64,000 nt of DNA from the NCBI GenBank assembly GCA_004794655.1, contig SMMW01000601.1:248001-312000 (forward strand), in the 5' to 3' direction. The position numbers were made by a program, and so were the translations under genes. Shown here one piece after another: positions 48,576 through 60,750 of this stretch; the stretch's first letter is position 1, and every line of letters starts with the position of its first letter. The DNA is from Marisa cornuarietis (Eukaryota; Mollusca; Gastropoda; Architaenioglossa; Ampullariidae). The notes beneath the pieces were generated by a model that was not told where the DNA came from, searched no databases, and was given only the letters and a program-made list of their open reading frames with translations.

Positions 48576-51303
48576 CTTCCCCCGCCAACAACAACTCGAA
48601 AATGGCGAGGTGACTGTGACAGAACACACACTCCCCATCCCACCCCGCTTCCTTGAAGTGCTGGCCTGTCCTCTGTCTACGATCGCAGTTTTGATGGGTT
48701 CGAAGGTATTTGTAAAATCTTAGTTAGGTGAAGCATTTTCGCAAGCAAAAACATACTGTGTCGAAAGGTCACAAATACTGGAAAAAATGAGCATTCCGGC
48801 AGAAAAATCTAGCAGCTGCAGTAAATGATTAATCACTCTGATTCCTGTTCTTCCAGGTGATCCCAGGCTGCCACTATTTATGCTTTACAATTCGCCACTA
48901 TCGTCTTTTTATAATCTTCTTCAGGTCGATTTCTACTCTTTGTAGCTGATGCTGGTGTTGCTAAGGACACCAAGTGAGGCTTTTTTTTTCTTCTTTTGTG
49001 TAACTTACCATCAAGCTGTTTATTGGTACAGGTAAAGGTAATGAGTGGTACCCGTTATGCATCCAAACCTAAAGCTAAAAGTTCTTTTAACTTCAATCTA
49101 TTCCAAGCCTTCTGACAGTGTGGTCATAGACCACTAAACTGTACTAACTCTCAGGGCACAGCTAATGGTAGGTGGAACTCAACGTTTTTCTCGCCTTTCA
49201 CTTACCCGCCAGTACCCGTTGCTGCTGGTGAGCAAAACGATGAGCAGGTCAGATTGTTGCCCCTTTCTGTTTGGAAGTGCAGATTACTTCCCCTTTCTGT
49301 CTGTGTCGCAATAAACGGCACCGGTTCCGAATCGACAAGGCCTCATAGATACAGTATTCCCGTCTGGCCTGTGTCCTGTCCCTCACGATGGGCGCTGTCG
49401 TGAAATAGATCTTTTGATCTTGATCATGATTTCTGTTGGGCAGAAAAAAAATCGAAGATGATGGCGCTCGCCTGCGGCGTCTTACACATTGACCAGGGCG
49501 CAGCGCTCTGCTGGGTACCGTTTTTTTTTTATAAGGGTAGATCAGCCTGCACAAGTGTGTGTGTGTGTGTGTGTTTATGACACAGTCCCCTGGAATCAGT
49601 GATGTTTCTCTATGTTCTCTTAGTGTTTTGTTTACACCGTAATTATCAGAAATAGATTTCAGCCGGAGATATCTACTTGTCTCCTGTGACAAAGGGCAGA
49701 TCATTCCGTCGTATTTCATTTTTTTAACTCTCCCGATTTTGCTGTGTTGAAGATTGCGTGTTAACGGATGATTGTTGTTCTCCCCCTCTCCCTCTTGTTC
49801 TCTCATAGGCTCTCTTTCGCCTCTCTTTTCTCTTTCTCCGTCCTTCTTTCTCTCTATTCTTTAATTTTTCTGTTACTCCTCTCTTTCTCTTTCTTTATTC
49901 ATTCCTTGGTCTGTCTGTCAGGGTTCTTTATTTTCCATTATGTTGAGTTTTTTTTCTTTTCTCTCTCTCTCTTTCACTCCATGTTTGCTTTTAATTTTTT
50001 ATCTCACCATGAGCGAAAAGTTACACTGGGAGCGCGGCCTGGGTTTCAATGTCAGCAGATCATGTGACGATGCCAGCTTATTGCAGACGACCTTCCAGCG
50101 CGCGCTCTGCCTCCTCCTCACGCGATCGTCGTAATGGCGCTCCGTCAATACCACGTGACCAGCGCGGGCCAGCGCTGCCCAAGTATTTTGTCTGCTTTAT
50201 CGTCAACAATATCTGCAGTCGATATCTTAAACTTCTGCCACGCCTTCGATCATTATTATTGTTGTTTTTCGATAGAAAATCTACAGAGCAAATATTGTGA
50301 CACTTCGTCGATTTCCCCGAGAATATGTTTGCCCAGAGAGCTGCCAAAAAACTTAGAATACATTTCTGGCGAGTGATTTGAATGCCTTGCAATAGCCTGC
50401 TCGGCTGAATGAGTTAGTGTTACGCCGTAATTAATGGCACATACCTTCGGGGCTTTGCGCGCAATCAATAAACATTTACCTCAGGTTCTGAAGTGTGTTT
50501 GTCAAGGTATCAGTCGTCATTTCAGACTCTGCTTTTCCAGACGTGTGCACACACGTTTATTGCATCAAAACACTTTCAGGCCTGTTCCAAGGAACACCTC
50601 ACTTCTCACTTTCTCCTGAACACTCTCTCTCTCTCTCTCTGGCTGGCCTAGGATATTTCTCATTCATTATTTATTTCCCCTAAATTATCCAGCGAGAGAG
50701 AAAGAGTCTTCATTTGTTTATTTTTTCTTCCATCTTCTTATATATTATTTCTGACTGATTACCTATTTTTCTTATATTCTTTTCTTGACTCTTTTTTTAT
50801 TTCCTCTTCTATTCTTCCATCCCTTTACCAATCTACCCCTTCTCCGGTTCGTTTTTTTTTCTTTCATAGATATATATTGATCTTATTAAAAAAAAAGTCT
50901 GTCATCATTCTATTAACCGTTGTGGCTCTAAATCTTAATAGATTATTTTTTTAATCTCCAAACATCATTATCATTACGTACATATTTTGCATTTTAAGAC
51001 ATAAATTTCGTGTCCATGGCTATTGGCTGTCATAGATAATTTCTTTCCTGCTGATCATATTATGCAACTGGACGCAGCATCCCACCACTGCCTCCATGAT
51101 CTCACGTGCTGTGACTTCATCTGCTCTCGAACTTCCGGTGTTTTGACTTGTCTCGCTTTGCTGACAGCACGTGGTATGGACTGGGGGAGGGAGTAATGGG
51201 CAAGAAACAGTGGTCGAAAAGGATTGGGGGTAATATGCGGAAGAGTGCAGGCACAGGTCGATGGGTGGACGCCATGTTACAAAATGTTTTCTATGTGGTT
51301 TAA
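48576..51303. other. No gene recognised (intergenic)
   Basis: T/C-rich low-complexity DNA at 49790-49990 and 50690-50870, and a GT run at 49555-49575. The 185-codon - strand frame (49249-49806) includes a translated CA repeat and no domain. A CpG-rich stretch lies at about 50030-50180. Confidence 0.5.
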
Positions 51304-51349
<46 letters not shown>

Positions 51350-51376
51350 GCACGCACGCACGCACGCACGCACACA
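51304..51376. repeat. (TC)n-(AC)n-(GCAC)n compound microsatellite
   Basis: TC, then AC, then GCAC units; the mirror arrangement of the array at 2805-2907. Confidence 0.97.
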
Positions 51377-52279
51377 CAAACGCAGCATCCATTATTTCAT
51401 TCGAAATGCGTTAGTTAAATTTAGACTAGGTGTCTCCCCTAATAAAAGTTCATGCCCTAAGACCCTTACAAACCTCGGTAATATCAGAGATTAACTGTTC
51501 ATTTTGCATAGATGTAGAGGGGAGAGAAATCTGTCTTATTTTCGTTTGTAGAACGTCCGTCAAATGTTAGCAACACTTTCCTCTTGTCATCTTTCCCAGG
51601 AATCTTTCCATGCTTTTAATCATTTTCATCGTCTTTTACATCCAGCTCCCCTTCCAAGCCCTAAATCTGGCGTCAGAAGACGGGACCCATGGTGGCTTTC
51701 AAAAAAAAAAAAAGCCAACTTCTGTGGCACTTTTCTCCCTCGCGTTTCAGATTTTTATTTTGTCGACAAGACGGAATCACTGGCATTTACACAAAAGGAC
51801 AATTTGCGAGGAGTTAGAGAGAGGCTCAAAATGTTCGATCGTTATTATTTGCTTATCAGCGCATCGCCTCCTTGCTGCCAGCCAGATAGATTTGGAGTGA
51901 GATGAGGTGAAACTCCATCTGCATTATCAACAGTTAACCACGGCTCTTCTGCGCCATACAAGCTACAGCCCACTATTCTGCCTGATCCTGGCAGACCTGA
52001 CAAAGTGCATGTTTAAAGACGCGGGCTGTCCGCTGTGAATGGGTTAATGTCGTTTCCGTATGGCTGCTTTTTCACCCGAGCGCTTGTCAAGTTAATTCAC
52101 TGGGAGACAAGTCTGCTCTCCGCACCCTGTAGTCAGGTTTTCCGTAACATTGGTGAGATCTGTGCAAGGCTTCCGGTCTTCGACTTGACTAAGTTAAGGC
52201 ATGTCTCTGAGGAGAGCCATGCATCCACCACCAATAAAAAAAAAATGAAGTGAGAGAGAGAGTGTGTGTGTGTATGTGT
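51377..52279. other. No gene recognised (intergenic)
   Basis: Mixed sequence with an A13 run near 51702. Two overlapping + strand frames at 51564-51905 show no family resemblance. Confidence 0.5.
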
Positions 52280-52280
52280 G

Positions 52281-52375
<95 letters not shown>

Positions 52376-52376
52376 T
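52280..52376. repeat. (TGA)n microsatellite, about 32 units
   Basis: Ninety-seven bases of pure TGA, preceded by a GT-rich run (52261-52280). It sits where the 3' end of the adjoining - strand LINE should be, so as (TCA)n on the - strand it may have grown from that element's tail. Confidence 0.97.
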
Positions 52377-52570
52377 AACCACCAGTATGTGTAGTTGATA
52401 TGGGCCATTTGGCATACTTGTGGTTACATGCATGTTAACAGTGAGTGACTGTTCAAGATGAACATTTCGTTGTGCTTGAGGCTTCAACTTAATAGTAAGC
52501 AAAATAGTAAACAATATAATAACTTTCAATACTGTGGGGTTATATGTAGACTGCCATGGTTCTCTCATTT

Positions 52571-53332
52571 TCAGACATTTTTTATGTATATGGCAACATT
52601 AATAACTAAATTTCCTTTAAGGTTCTTATACAGAAGGTGAACTTTACAGGGGAAGGGGAATTTATGATAGAAGGGTGGAATATATCTATTAAGTAGGACT
52701 GTATGCTTAGGGCATATTAGCAAAAAATGATACAGGTCTTCCACACTTTGGCTATCATACTGTTCACACTCAGGATTGCCGCTGGTTTGGTGATAGCGAG
52801 TGATCCCATTAAGGCGATTAAGCGGTGAACAGTTCTTTCTTAAAAGACACAGGACACGTCTGTGTTCACGTGGTAATACCAGATTTATGGATGATACTCT
52901 GATTAGGTTCGGGTGATAATCACAATAATCTGAAGTAGACATTGAATCGGTCCATTTTTGACGAAAACAAGCCTTGAATCTTTCGTTTACCGTGGTAATG
53001 AATAAGGTAAAATTGCCAACTGTCTGCAATCCCCATACATACCCGAAGCCATGGTTACACAGTAAAATTCTAATCTGAGAAGCCCAGTTAGATCTTCCTG
53101 CCTTATCCTGTAAAGGCAACATATTGTAATATTGTTTTGGGTACCTGTGTTCAGGTAACTTTAGTAATTTGCACCAGTCTTGGATTATTCGTATAAATGA
53201 GTCAGATACAAGAGGAAGTCTTCCCCATTCATCCAAGGCTATATCATTTTCAACATCCCTACCAACATTTAAAATTAATTTACAAAGTTTTGTTTGAACT
53301 TTCTCTATATCATTGTATTGCTTCCATCCCAA
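52571..53332 (-). pseudogene. LINE ORF2 C-terminal region
   Basis: A long uninterrupted remnant beginning GWKQYNDIEKVQTKLCK, the stretch that follows the RT thumb in this type of LINE. A degenerate zinc-knuckle sits near residues 189-207 (C-x8-E-x3-H-x4-C, with the second expected cysteine replaced). It ends IYIKNV. The first bases lie at the edge of the inserted element, so the apparent start is not a real start codon. The long open frame suggests it is not very old. Confidence 0.8.
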
Positions 53333-53428
53333 CGGAACTCTCTACTTTTCCATATTCGCCACCTTCCTACAATTGAATCCTTCAAATCTGCACTGAAAAC
53401 ACACCTCTTCCTTGAGCATTACTCCTAA
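53333..53428 (+). pseudogene. LINE C-terminal peptide (…HLPTIESFKSALKTHLF…)
   Basis: The last 31 codons of a non-LTR reverse transcriptase ORF, including LPTIESFKSALKTHLF, a common ending for such proteins, and stopping at TAA 53426-53428. The rest of the ORF was lost to 5' truncation on insertion. Confidence 0.8.
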
Positions 53429-53701
53429 CACAGTCCACACAATGCTCGTCCTTCTTACCCTCCCCCCTTCTGCTCTTGCTACTTTTCTACCCATCTTTCT
53501 CTGCAGAATCGCTATATTGTCTATGTTCTGTTAAAATGTGTCTTTTTGTGTTTTCCATCTTTGTTTTCTGTTTGTTGTCAGTATTGTCGTTTATTCTTCC
53601 GTCCCTTGTGTTCTATTCATTTATTCCATGTCTCTTCCCAGCTAAGAGCATGCTCTCTATGAGTGTGAATATGCGCTATAAAAATCTTCATTATTATTAT
53701 T
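53333..53701 (+). mobile_element. LINE 3' tail inserted into another LINE
   Basis: This + strand insertion has 31 codons of LINE C-terminus, about 240 bp of 3' UTR and a tail of GCGCTATAAAAATCTTC followed by (ATT)n. It is flanked by a 7-bp direct repeat ATCCCAA (53326-53332 and 53702-53708), as expected from target-primed reverse transcription. It belongs to a different family from its host, judging by its C-terminus and tail. Confidence 0.85.
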
Positions 53702-53737
53702 ATCCCAAAATCTCAGATCCATACAGAAAGATATGTT

Positions 53738-54007
53738 TTATTTTGCATCAAATGTTTTAAAGATTATGTCTGTTGGAAGGTTCTTTAATCTAAAATACAG
53801 CTTCCTGATTCCTGAAAAGACTTTTAATGCTTTTCCAGAAAAAAAGTTATGAGTACATCTGGCCCACTTTAGTGTAGATGTGAATATAACGCCTAAATAA
53901 TTATAGCTAGGTTTTACAGTGGCATAGTACCAGTTTTCGCAATCCATAATAAAGCCACCATTTTTGAAGACTAATATTTTTCTTTTATCCATATTAGCTG
54001 TCCCCAT
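53738..54007 (-). pseudogene. LINE reverse transcriptase fragment
   Basis: Encodes KRKILVFKNGG...YNYLGVIFTSTLKW, matching the region just after the catalytic loop in non-LTR reverse transcriptases (the YLG motif). One frame upstream gives FCNKWG and one frame downstream gives YGSEILG, so frameshifts bound it on both sides. Confidence 0.8.
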
Positions 54008-54045
54008 TTGTTACAAAATGTTTCAAATAGTAAATTTAGCACACG

Positions 54046-54803
54046 CGCGCGTGTGTGTGTGTTTCGATCACGTGGTTATTATTCTGTAAGGATTTTACTG
54101 CCAGATGACATTATTATGCTCTCGTTATTTCCATTAATTAGATGGCGTCTTTCTAACTTCACTATGCAATATGTCAAAAATGATTAGATCGTAGAAATTG
54201 TAATTTGACAATTTATCATTAAAAACGTTTAGAAACTGATCGAAGACTGAAATCTTGAAGTTTCTTGGAAGAAAAAGTACACTCTCTCTCTCACACACAC
54301 AAACACACACACACACACAGAGCGAGAGAGGACCACCGTATAAATGATGGGACGAACACAGGAACTGTGCAAAGCGTCCATCGAGAGTCATCCTGATTGT
54401 GACCACTTTTCTCCCGCTCTTATCCCACCCCCCTACAACTGTTTCCAGTCGACTCGCAGCAGATGGTTTGGCTGAACTGCTGCCGTTACTAGGACGCCTC
54501 GGACAGTATTAGGACGTCTTGGAAAGAGTTAGAAGGAGGCCAAAGTTAGTGTTATAGAAATGAGGCCTTATAAGAATTGAAATAAGCGTTACCAAAAAAG
54601 TATTATCTGACAAGACCCCAAACTTTCACGAAGGTATGAAGAGGGTCCAGGAAACCAGCCTTGTGCCCTGCTGTACGTGTAACAATTGCCGTATGTAGGA
54701 TAACACTTGGTGGAACAGTGACAGCACAGTTATACATAACCAGCAACACCCACCCCTCACCCACCCACTGATCCACTGACTCCCCCCTACCCACCAACTT
54801 CTT

Positions 54804-54855
<52 letters not shown>

Positions 54856-55354
54856 GAATCTAAGCCCATTTGTGGGATTGAAGAAAACCCCTGTAGTGAA
54901 ATCGTTTTTGTGAACATAGAACCAAAGACTATGGAGTGAAATTAGTCATGGTGACGTAATCTCGCTCTCGTCTGTTAAACAGCAATTCGCGAGACCTTCC
55001 CCACCAATCATTACCACTCGAGTGGCAATCAGCAATTCAGAGCTATGTTTGGAGGGTGGAGGGTGGCCCGGAAAGGAAGGTGATTGCTGCGGGCAATCTC
55101 ATGCCATCTGATGCCAACTGATTCTCAAATCGGATGCCAGACTAGCATTTTTCCCCCTGTGGAATAACACATTGGGCGGAGTAGACGGTCTCGAGTGAAT
55201 GTGATCCTCAGAATATGAAGAGGCGAATATAGCAATTGTGTTCTCACCAGTCCTTTCTTCATTGTCAGCGCAACCATCGAGAGTCAATACACTTGTCGAT
55301 CGTTTATTTGTCTCACATCGACCGACACCTGAATTGCTGATATTTAAAATAAAA

Positions 55355-55385
<31 letters not shown>

Positions 55386-55559
55386 GCAATCGAGAACACA
55401 TTTCCGTCAAAATGTTCGTGATTTTCATGTTGCTGTGTAATAAAATGCTGCCAAAGCCCCTGCACTCTCTAGCCCGATCGTACATACGTTCTTCAACGCT
55501 TCATTCACGTGCAGGATTCCACAAAGATTTACAGCTCTCAGAAGACATTAGACATTAGA
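54046..55559. other. No gene recognised (intergenic), simple repeats
   Basis: Contains (TC)n-(CA)n at 54286-54320, (CA)n at 54806-54851 and (TC)n at 55355-55380. The 128-codon - strand frame at 55099-55485 and the opposite 106-codon frame cross the TC repeat and have no signature. Confidence 0.55.
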
Positions 55560-56005
55560 TATTTTCTTTAGTCACCCCTTGAGGCGTATGGATCAATTGA
55601 CATTATATGCAAATAACAGTTCACCCATACTATTTCCTCAAATAAAAGTTTGAATAAATGTACACAGAACTTGAATAAAAGTAAATATAAGACTGTTATA
55701 TAAAAAGGAAAAATTAATAATGATGACATTAATAATGACAAAGATTTTAATAATCTTTGTACTGCATTAAAATAACAGCCTATCGACATTACTTATCAAA
55801 GCTATCACATAATCTTTATAAATTGGATAAAATTTTTTTTCCAGTACATGCTTTTTGTGGAGCAGAAGAGACTATTAAATTTAACTGTATTTGGGTGCTT
55901 AAAGTAGAATCTACGAATTAATCTTTTTCTTTCATTTTTGAATGACAGTAGTGTCCTTTCATTGTCAACAGTTGTATGTGTCGTTACTGCAATGGATGCT
56001 CATTT
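55560..56005 (-). mobile_element. LINE 3' fragment, - strand
   Basis: The - strand carries a decayed LINE C-terminus followed by about 240 bp of AT-rich 3' UTR ending near 55560 in GAAAATATCTAATGTC. A neighbouring frame gives a poorly conserved Cys-containing stretch just upstream, so small indels broke the ORF. The end of the protein aligns by eye with those at 38.7 kb and 52.6 kb. Confidence 0.6.
55805..55999 (-). pseudogene. LINE ORF2 C-terminal fragment
   Basis: A 64-codon frame with FKNERKRLIRRFYFKHPNTV near its middle and ending FIQFIKIM. The ERxRLI-x3-FY-x2-P-x3-KF pattern is the usual ending of ORF2 in this LINE group. It is preceded by a stop codon and has no start codon of its own. 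Confidence 0.65.
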
Positions 56006-56125
56006 AACCAAGTCCATGTATGCATAGCTGAGTCTTTGTCTCTTCTTCGGCAGTTCATCTACTTCATTGTACAGTGCCTGAATAGAAAAAGAACCGAAAT
56101 GTTGAAAGTTAGCAAAGGGGGATTG

Positions 56126-56197
56126 GTTTGTTTGTTTGTTCGTTCGTTCGTTCGTTCGCTTGTTTGTTTGTTTGTTTGTTTGTTTGTTTGTTTGTTA
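56126..56197. repeat. (GTTT)n / (GTTC)n microsatellite
   Basis: GTTT units with an internal block of GTTC; about 72 bp. The FVCLFVCL-type frames through it are artefacts. Confidence 0.97.
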
Positions 56198-57703
56198 GGG
56201 AGGTTGTCCTGTTTTGGAACTCTTTTGTTGTTTTATTGTTTGTCAATGGCGTGTTTTTACACAACGAAAGGACGATGCTCATGGTTGTTTGTCACGTTCT
56301 CTCTATTACCTGATGTCAACATGGCAGGTCCTATTCGTCTAATGTTTCCTTCATTATTTTTTTATTATTCGATCTCTTTCTATTCTTTCATTTTCTACTT
56401 CTTCTTCCCTTGTTTTCAGCTGATGTCTTCAGAGACGCACTTTGACTCAAGCGATCTTAATTAATTAACAGAGTAATCGTTACTTCCAACCGAATCTAAA
56501 TCTTCGTCATAATAAATATGATAATAACAAACTATGATAATAACAAATTACAGTTTTACGGGTTTTTTTTATTTATTTTGCTATTGTTAATTTGTGATAG
56601 CTATTGATTCCGCATATTTTAGACCCTAGAATGACGAGTTTCTCCTAATGATAAATTCCCCTAGACTACTTAATGGTGTGAGAGCTGAAATATATCACTG
56701 TACCACTTAGCTGACTATTTAGGCCCTCCAAACCCCAGTGAACCCAAATGATCATGAATATAATAGGAACTCTTTGTCGAACGCGTCCATCTGGCGTGCA
56801 ATTTGTCGCAGAAGGTAGAGGAACCGCCACCAAACCAAACGAGGAGAAAACGAACTTTTTTCCCATCGTGAACATACTTGTTCAGCGTCAGCCCTGAAAA
56901 GGACTAACTGAATAGCAGCGCCCACCAATCGAACTCTGCTCGGAACCCATTCAAGTGTCACGGCCGATGTGGTGGAAACATGGCAGCGCTCTGTAAGCAA
57001 AAGTTCCAGTCTTTTTCCTTTCGCGGGGTAAAGGGTTGGGGGATGTGGAATGGTGGGGCGGGGGGGGATGATGGTTTGGTTCCTATACCCCAGCATGAGA
57101 TGAAAGCATATGATGATGATGATGGAAAATACCAATAAATAAGAAGGAAAGAAACTAAAAACAAGAAAGCTCGAAAGAAAATAAGGTAGGTGTGTGTGTG
57201 TGTGTGTGTGAGGGGGGGGGGGGCAACACTTTTGGTCATCCCCAAGAAAAATAAATGGTCACTCCCCAAAACGCTGACTAAAAGAAAAGTGTTCGCGCCA
57301 GTCAAACAATGACCACGTTCCGATAAAGACACAGCCATTGTAAAGTTAGCAGAGGTTTCAAAACGAGGCTGAATTTCTTCTATTCAAAACAAATAAAAGG
57401 ATGTAAAAAAAAAATTGAATAAATAAAACAAGTCGCAATAACAGTGTAAACTGCAAGTGGAAGATACATCACTGTATAGCGCATTGTTACATTATAAAAC
57501 CATTGGAGATGCGATTTTCTGCTATTTTGCGAACTTTAAAGGAAATTATTATTATGGGAGTTCACAAGATAGTTATGGGTGAGCACTTGAGATATTCAAG
57601 GACACATTTACTATGTTATGAATGCATGTATGTATTATGTAGCACTTCATACATTTAATGTAGAACTTCATACACTTATGTATTACAAGGGCAATCGCCA
57701 TAT
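56198..57703. other. No gene recognised (intergenic)
   Basis: AT-rich DNA with a GT run and G-tract at 57188-57224. Two overlapping - strand frames of about 126 codons (56752-57338) have no signature. A diverged tandem pair (TTCATACATTTAATGTAGAA type) lies near 57645-57675. Confidence 0.5.
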
Positions 57704-57825
57704 AGGATACAGGTGGGATATAGGATGTAGGATACATGTGGGAAATAGGATATAGGATACATGTGGGAAATAGAATACAGGTGGAATTTAGGATACATGA
57801 GGGAAATAGGATATGTGTGGGATGT
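57704..57825. repeat. 18-bp minisatellite with 7-bp partial units
   Basis: Six 18-bp units of the form AGGATACATGTGGGAAAT and two 7-bp part units (AGGATGT, AGGATAT), in the order 18-7-18-7-18-18-18-18, account for all 122 bases. The 25-bp higher-order period at the left end changes to a plain 18-bp period at the right. Confidence 0.9.
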
Positions 57826-58009
57826 AGACGAAGACAAACTGAACTGGTGGAGCAGACCTAGTAAAATAGCAAGATGAACAATGTCGAAGATCTACTTGTT
57901 ATATAGGGCACTGTTTTCCAAACAGTTCTTAAAGGTGACATTTCAAAGAAACTGCAACAGCATTCATATCAGGCACTACATCAAAGCTGGAAACAGAAAC
58001 GGCTGTCAC

Positions 58010-58167
58010 TCTTCCTACAAACAAAGAAATAATGAAGGAAGAAAGAGCAAAAGTAAAAAGAGGAGAAAAAAATAATAGATGAACTGACTAAAGAAGAAAG
58101 AAATATCAAAGAAGGGGATACAAGAAAAAGAAGATCAAGAAAAAAAGAAATAGAAAAGAAAGAAAGG

Positions 58168-58201
<34 letters not shown>
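58010..58201. repeat. Purine-rich tract ending in (GAAA)n
   Basis: Nearly 190 bases of almost pure A/G on the + strand, ending in eight GAAA units (58170-58201). The complementary strand gives a Phe/Leu/Ser frame that is compositional. Such tracts can form triplex DNA. Confidence 0.85.
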
Positions 58202-58203
<2 letters not shown>

Positions 58204-60750
58204 GAATATCGCTGGGTTTTGGAGCAGTAGAACGTTGCTGGCAAGTCTGGCATGGTACGTGCAAGAGAAGAAAGCCCAGAGAGCGGTGCCATTGTCCCGT
58301 GTCTGCAAGCCCCACACAGCCCCACACAACCCCACACTGCGCTTGCTCGCGCCCCTTTTTTTATCTTCTCGAGCTTTCTCGAGTGGAGCGAGATATCGAT
58401 TTTTTGGCGCTTGTCAATCACACATCGGCCACTCTTGACCCACTTGTCACTGTTTGTCGAGCTGGCAGGCCTGACACGCGAAAAATGGAGTGACCGTTAA
58501 AATAGTCCCGTAGCCTCCAAGACTTTGGGGTGGAGAACGCGGAGGGAGGGGATTCAACCCATCCACAGAGGAACAATGCGGGCATTTACAGGGGTGCTGC
58601 AGCGTTTCCCCTTTCAACCCAACATACCATCCCCTCCCTCAGCCCAGGCTTTGCAGTTAAGTGTTGCTTTGCTGCTGCTTCTGCATGCTTCACATACATA
58701 GGTGCGATGCCGGCCTGCCTCATGGCGTAATGATCTGGCCCCAAGTTTGCCAACCCTCTACTTCTTCCTCCTCCGGGTAGCTCCCATCACTCTCTAAGCC
58801 TAATGAGGGGTTTTAGTCGTACGGTTTCCTCCTTGGAAGGGTGACAGACAAAACGCACAAAAACGCTGCTGAACACAGCTCAGTGCGGCACTCACGTGAC
58901 GTACTCAGAAACGAATAGCTAAGGTGAAGCACACGGAGCAGCGTGATAAACACGCTTACGAAAGTAGCTCTCATAGGAATGAATGTGACGTGTGGGATGT
59001 GAATACGATTCCCACAGAAAACTGGGCGTGATGCACTCAGTTACGTATTGCACAGTTAGAACAGTGGACGTGAAGCAATACAGACCAGCCTGGCACAGAA
59101 CAAGGACGATGACACACTCAGATGTTAAGTGTGACGCACTCAGCTGGTTACGGGTGACAGCGCCAAATTAACACCAGTAACACCGCAGACATTGCGGAAG
59201 CCAGATTCCAGGTGTACAAAACGGCACCAGGTGTGGCTCTGAGGGAAAACTCGTTCTAAATTCTTTTTGTACCCGTAGACCGCATTCCAGCTTCACAGAG
59301 AATTTAGAGCATTTTCCGCCTTGCGTCCCATAGCCAGGCACTAACTGCATGGCTTACTCCTAGCAGTCAGCTAAACTGATCACGTGTCTGTCAGCTTCGT
59401 CTAGAACTGTCCAGAAAGAACTTTAAACTTTTCGGTAGAGAACATTTTACGTCTCAAAAACGATAATGTGATTAACGTGAATCTAGACAATGCATAGATG
59501 TGTATCTTTCTTTTAGTTATATATTGTTTCTTTATGTTAACACAATCGTAAACAAAGGTAATTGAAGAAGAAGAAAATCCGGCTTGATAACCTGGTCGGT
59601 ACCTGAAAGGGGACAGACATTCTTCTACGTGTGTTCTCGATATTATTGCATCATTCATCATATTAAAACAAGACGAAGATACATTTCTCTCAACGTCAAA
59701 TACATTTTCTTGACAGCAGAGACCCCGGGAAATAAATTGATAGCCACATCATCAGCAGCTTAAGCGTTTCCAAAGTCTTGAAGCTAAGCTGTGCAGGCAG
59801 GCCACGCGGACAAAAGCTATTACGCCATTTCATCCACCCACTCCGCATGTCAGAGGTTGTTACGGACTAATGGAGCCAACGGTGCATGTTACATTAGCGG
59901 AGATTAATCATCATGCATATAACAAACACAATCCTTTTATTACGCTTGTTGTTGCTCAACATCTGCGCGGAAATTGCTACGAAAATTTCAACCAGGAGGA
60001 CCCCCCCAGTTCAGAACCACGCAAGACCTAGTAGGAAACAGCTAAATAGTCGTGTAAACTTTGGTAATAATGATGGATTTCCTCGCCTGCGATGATGTGG
60101 GAAGTTGCTAATTTATCTCCCCGGCACCCACCTCCGATCTGTGCAGTTTTTGTATGAGTGTCAAACACACAGCCACCAAGTCAACACATTCAGTTTCCAG
60201 CATGATAGAGTTTTCTAGGCACGGACCAGGGAAAGGCGCCATTTCTGTAGTCAAGCCCAGTGTGTGCTTGTCAGCCCATGGAGTATGGCGTTTGCAATAA
60301 AAACAATACGACATTTGAAAGATCCAGCTGACAGTTTTTAGGCACAAGCCATGGGGAGCAAGGAGGACACCAGTTCAAACTTTACTTCTGGCTCTTTTAT
60401 AGGGCACCACTGCACGTACATGGGATTGAGCAAGGACAAGATTTACACAGGAGTGGTCTGAGTACTGTTGTTGCTGCTGTTGCAAACTTTATGGGATGGA
60501 AAGTGATGCAGGAAATCGCCATTAGAAAGTGGACAGCTACAAGGGCAGGTGACCACCCAACTGAAGGTATTTAATAAATGCCGGTGTCAGGTTAGATTTG
60601 ATACCCAAAAAAGAGAGAAAAAATTAAAAGCTTCAAATTATTCCGCTTAGCACCGCACGTCCTTCAAAATTTCCAGAACAAAGGTGAGCATTTTGGATCG
60701 TGAAATCACCGAGGTTCTTTTAATCCAACGCAAACAGCGTGGAAACATTC
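58202..60750. other. No gene recognised (intergenic)
   Basis: Mixed sequence without recognisable exons or RNA genes. A moderately GC-rich part at 58240-58500 has several short overlapping frames, none with a signature. Confidence 0.5.

Larger units (their letters stand above)
52377..54045 (-). mobile_element. 5'-truncated LINE, - strand, split by a later insertion
   Basis: Reading the - strand from 54045 downward: a reverse-transcriptase C-terminal portion (LNLLFETFCNKWG, then KILVFKNGGF...YNYLGVIFTSTLKW, then YGSEILG), a 369-bp insertion, the rest of the C-terminal region (253 codons) and about 195 bp of 3' UTR ending at the TCA array. The catalytic FADD-type motif lies upstream of what remains, so the element is truncated. 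At least two single-base frameshifts (near 54000 and 53743) make it inactive. I call it a non-LTR retrotransposon without assigning a clade. Confidence 0.8.

Noticed and set aside
49249..49806. 185-codon - strand frame
   Set aside because: It includes a translated CA repeat and no conserved block; likely chance.
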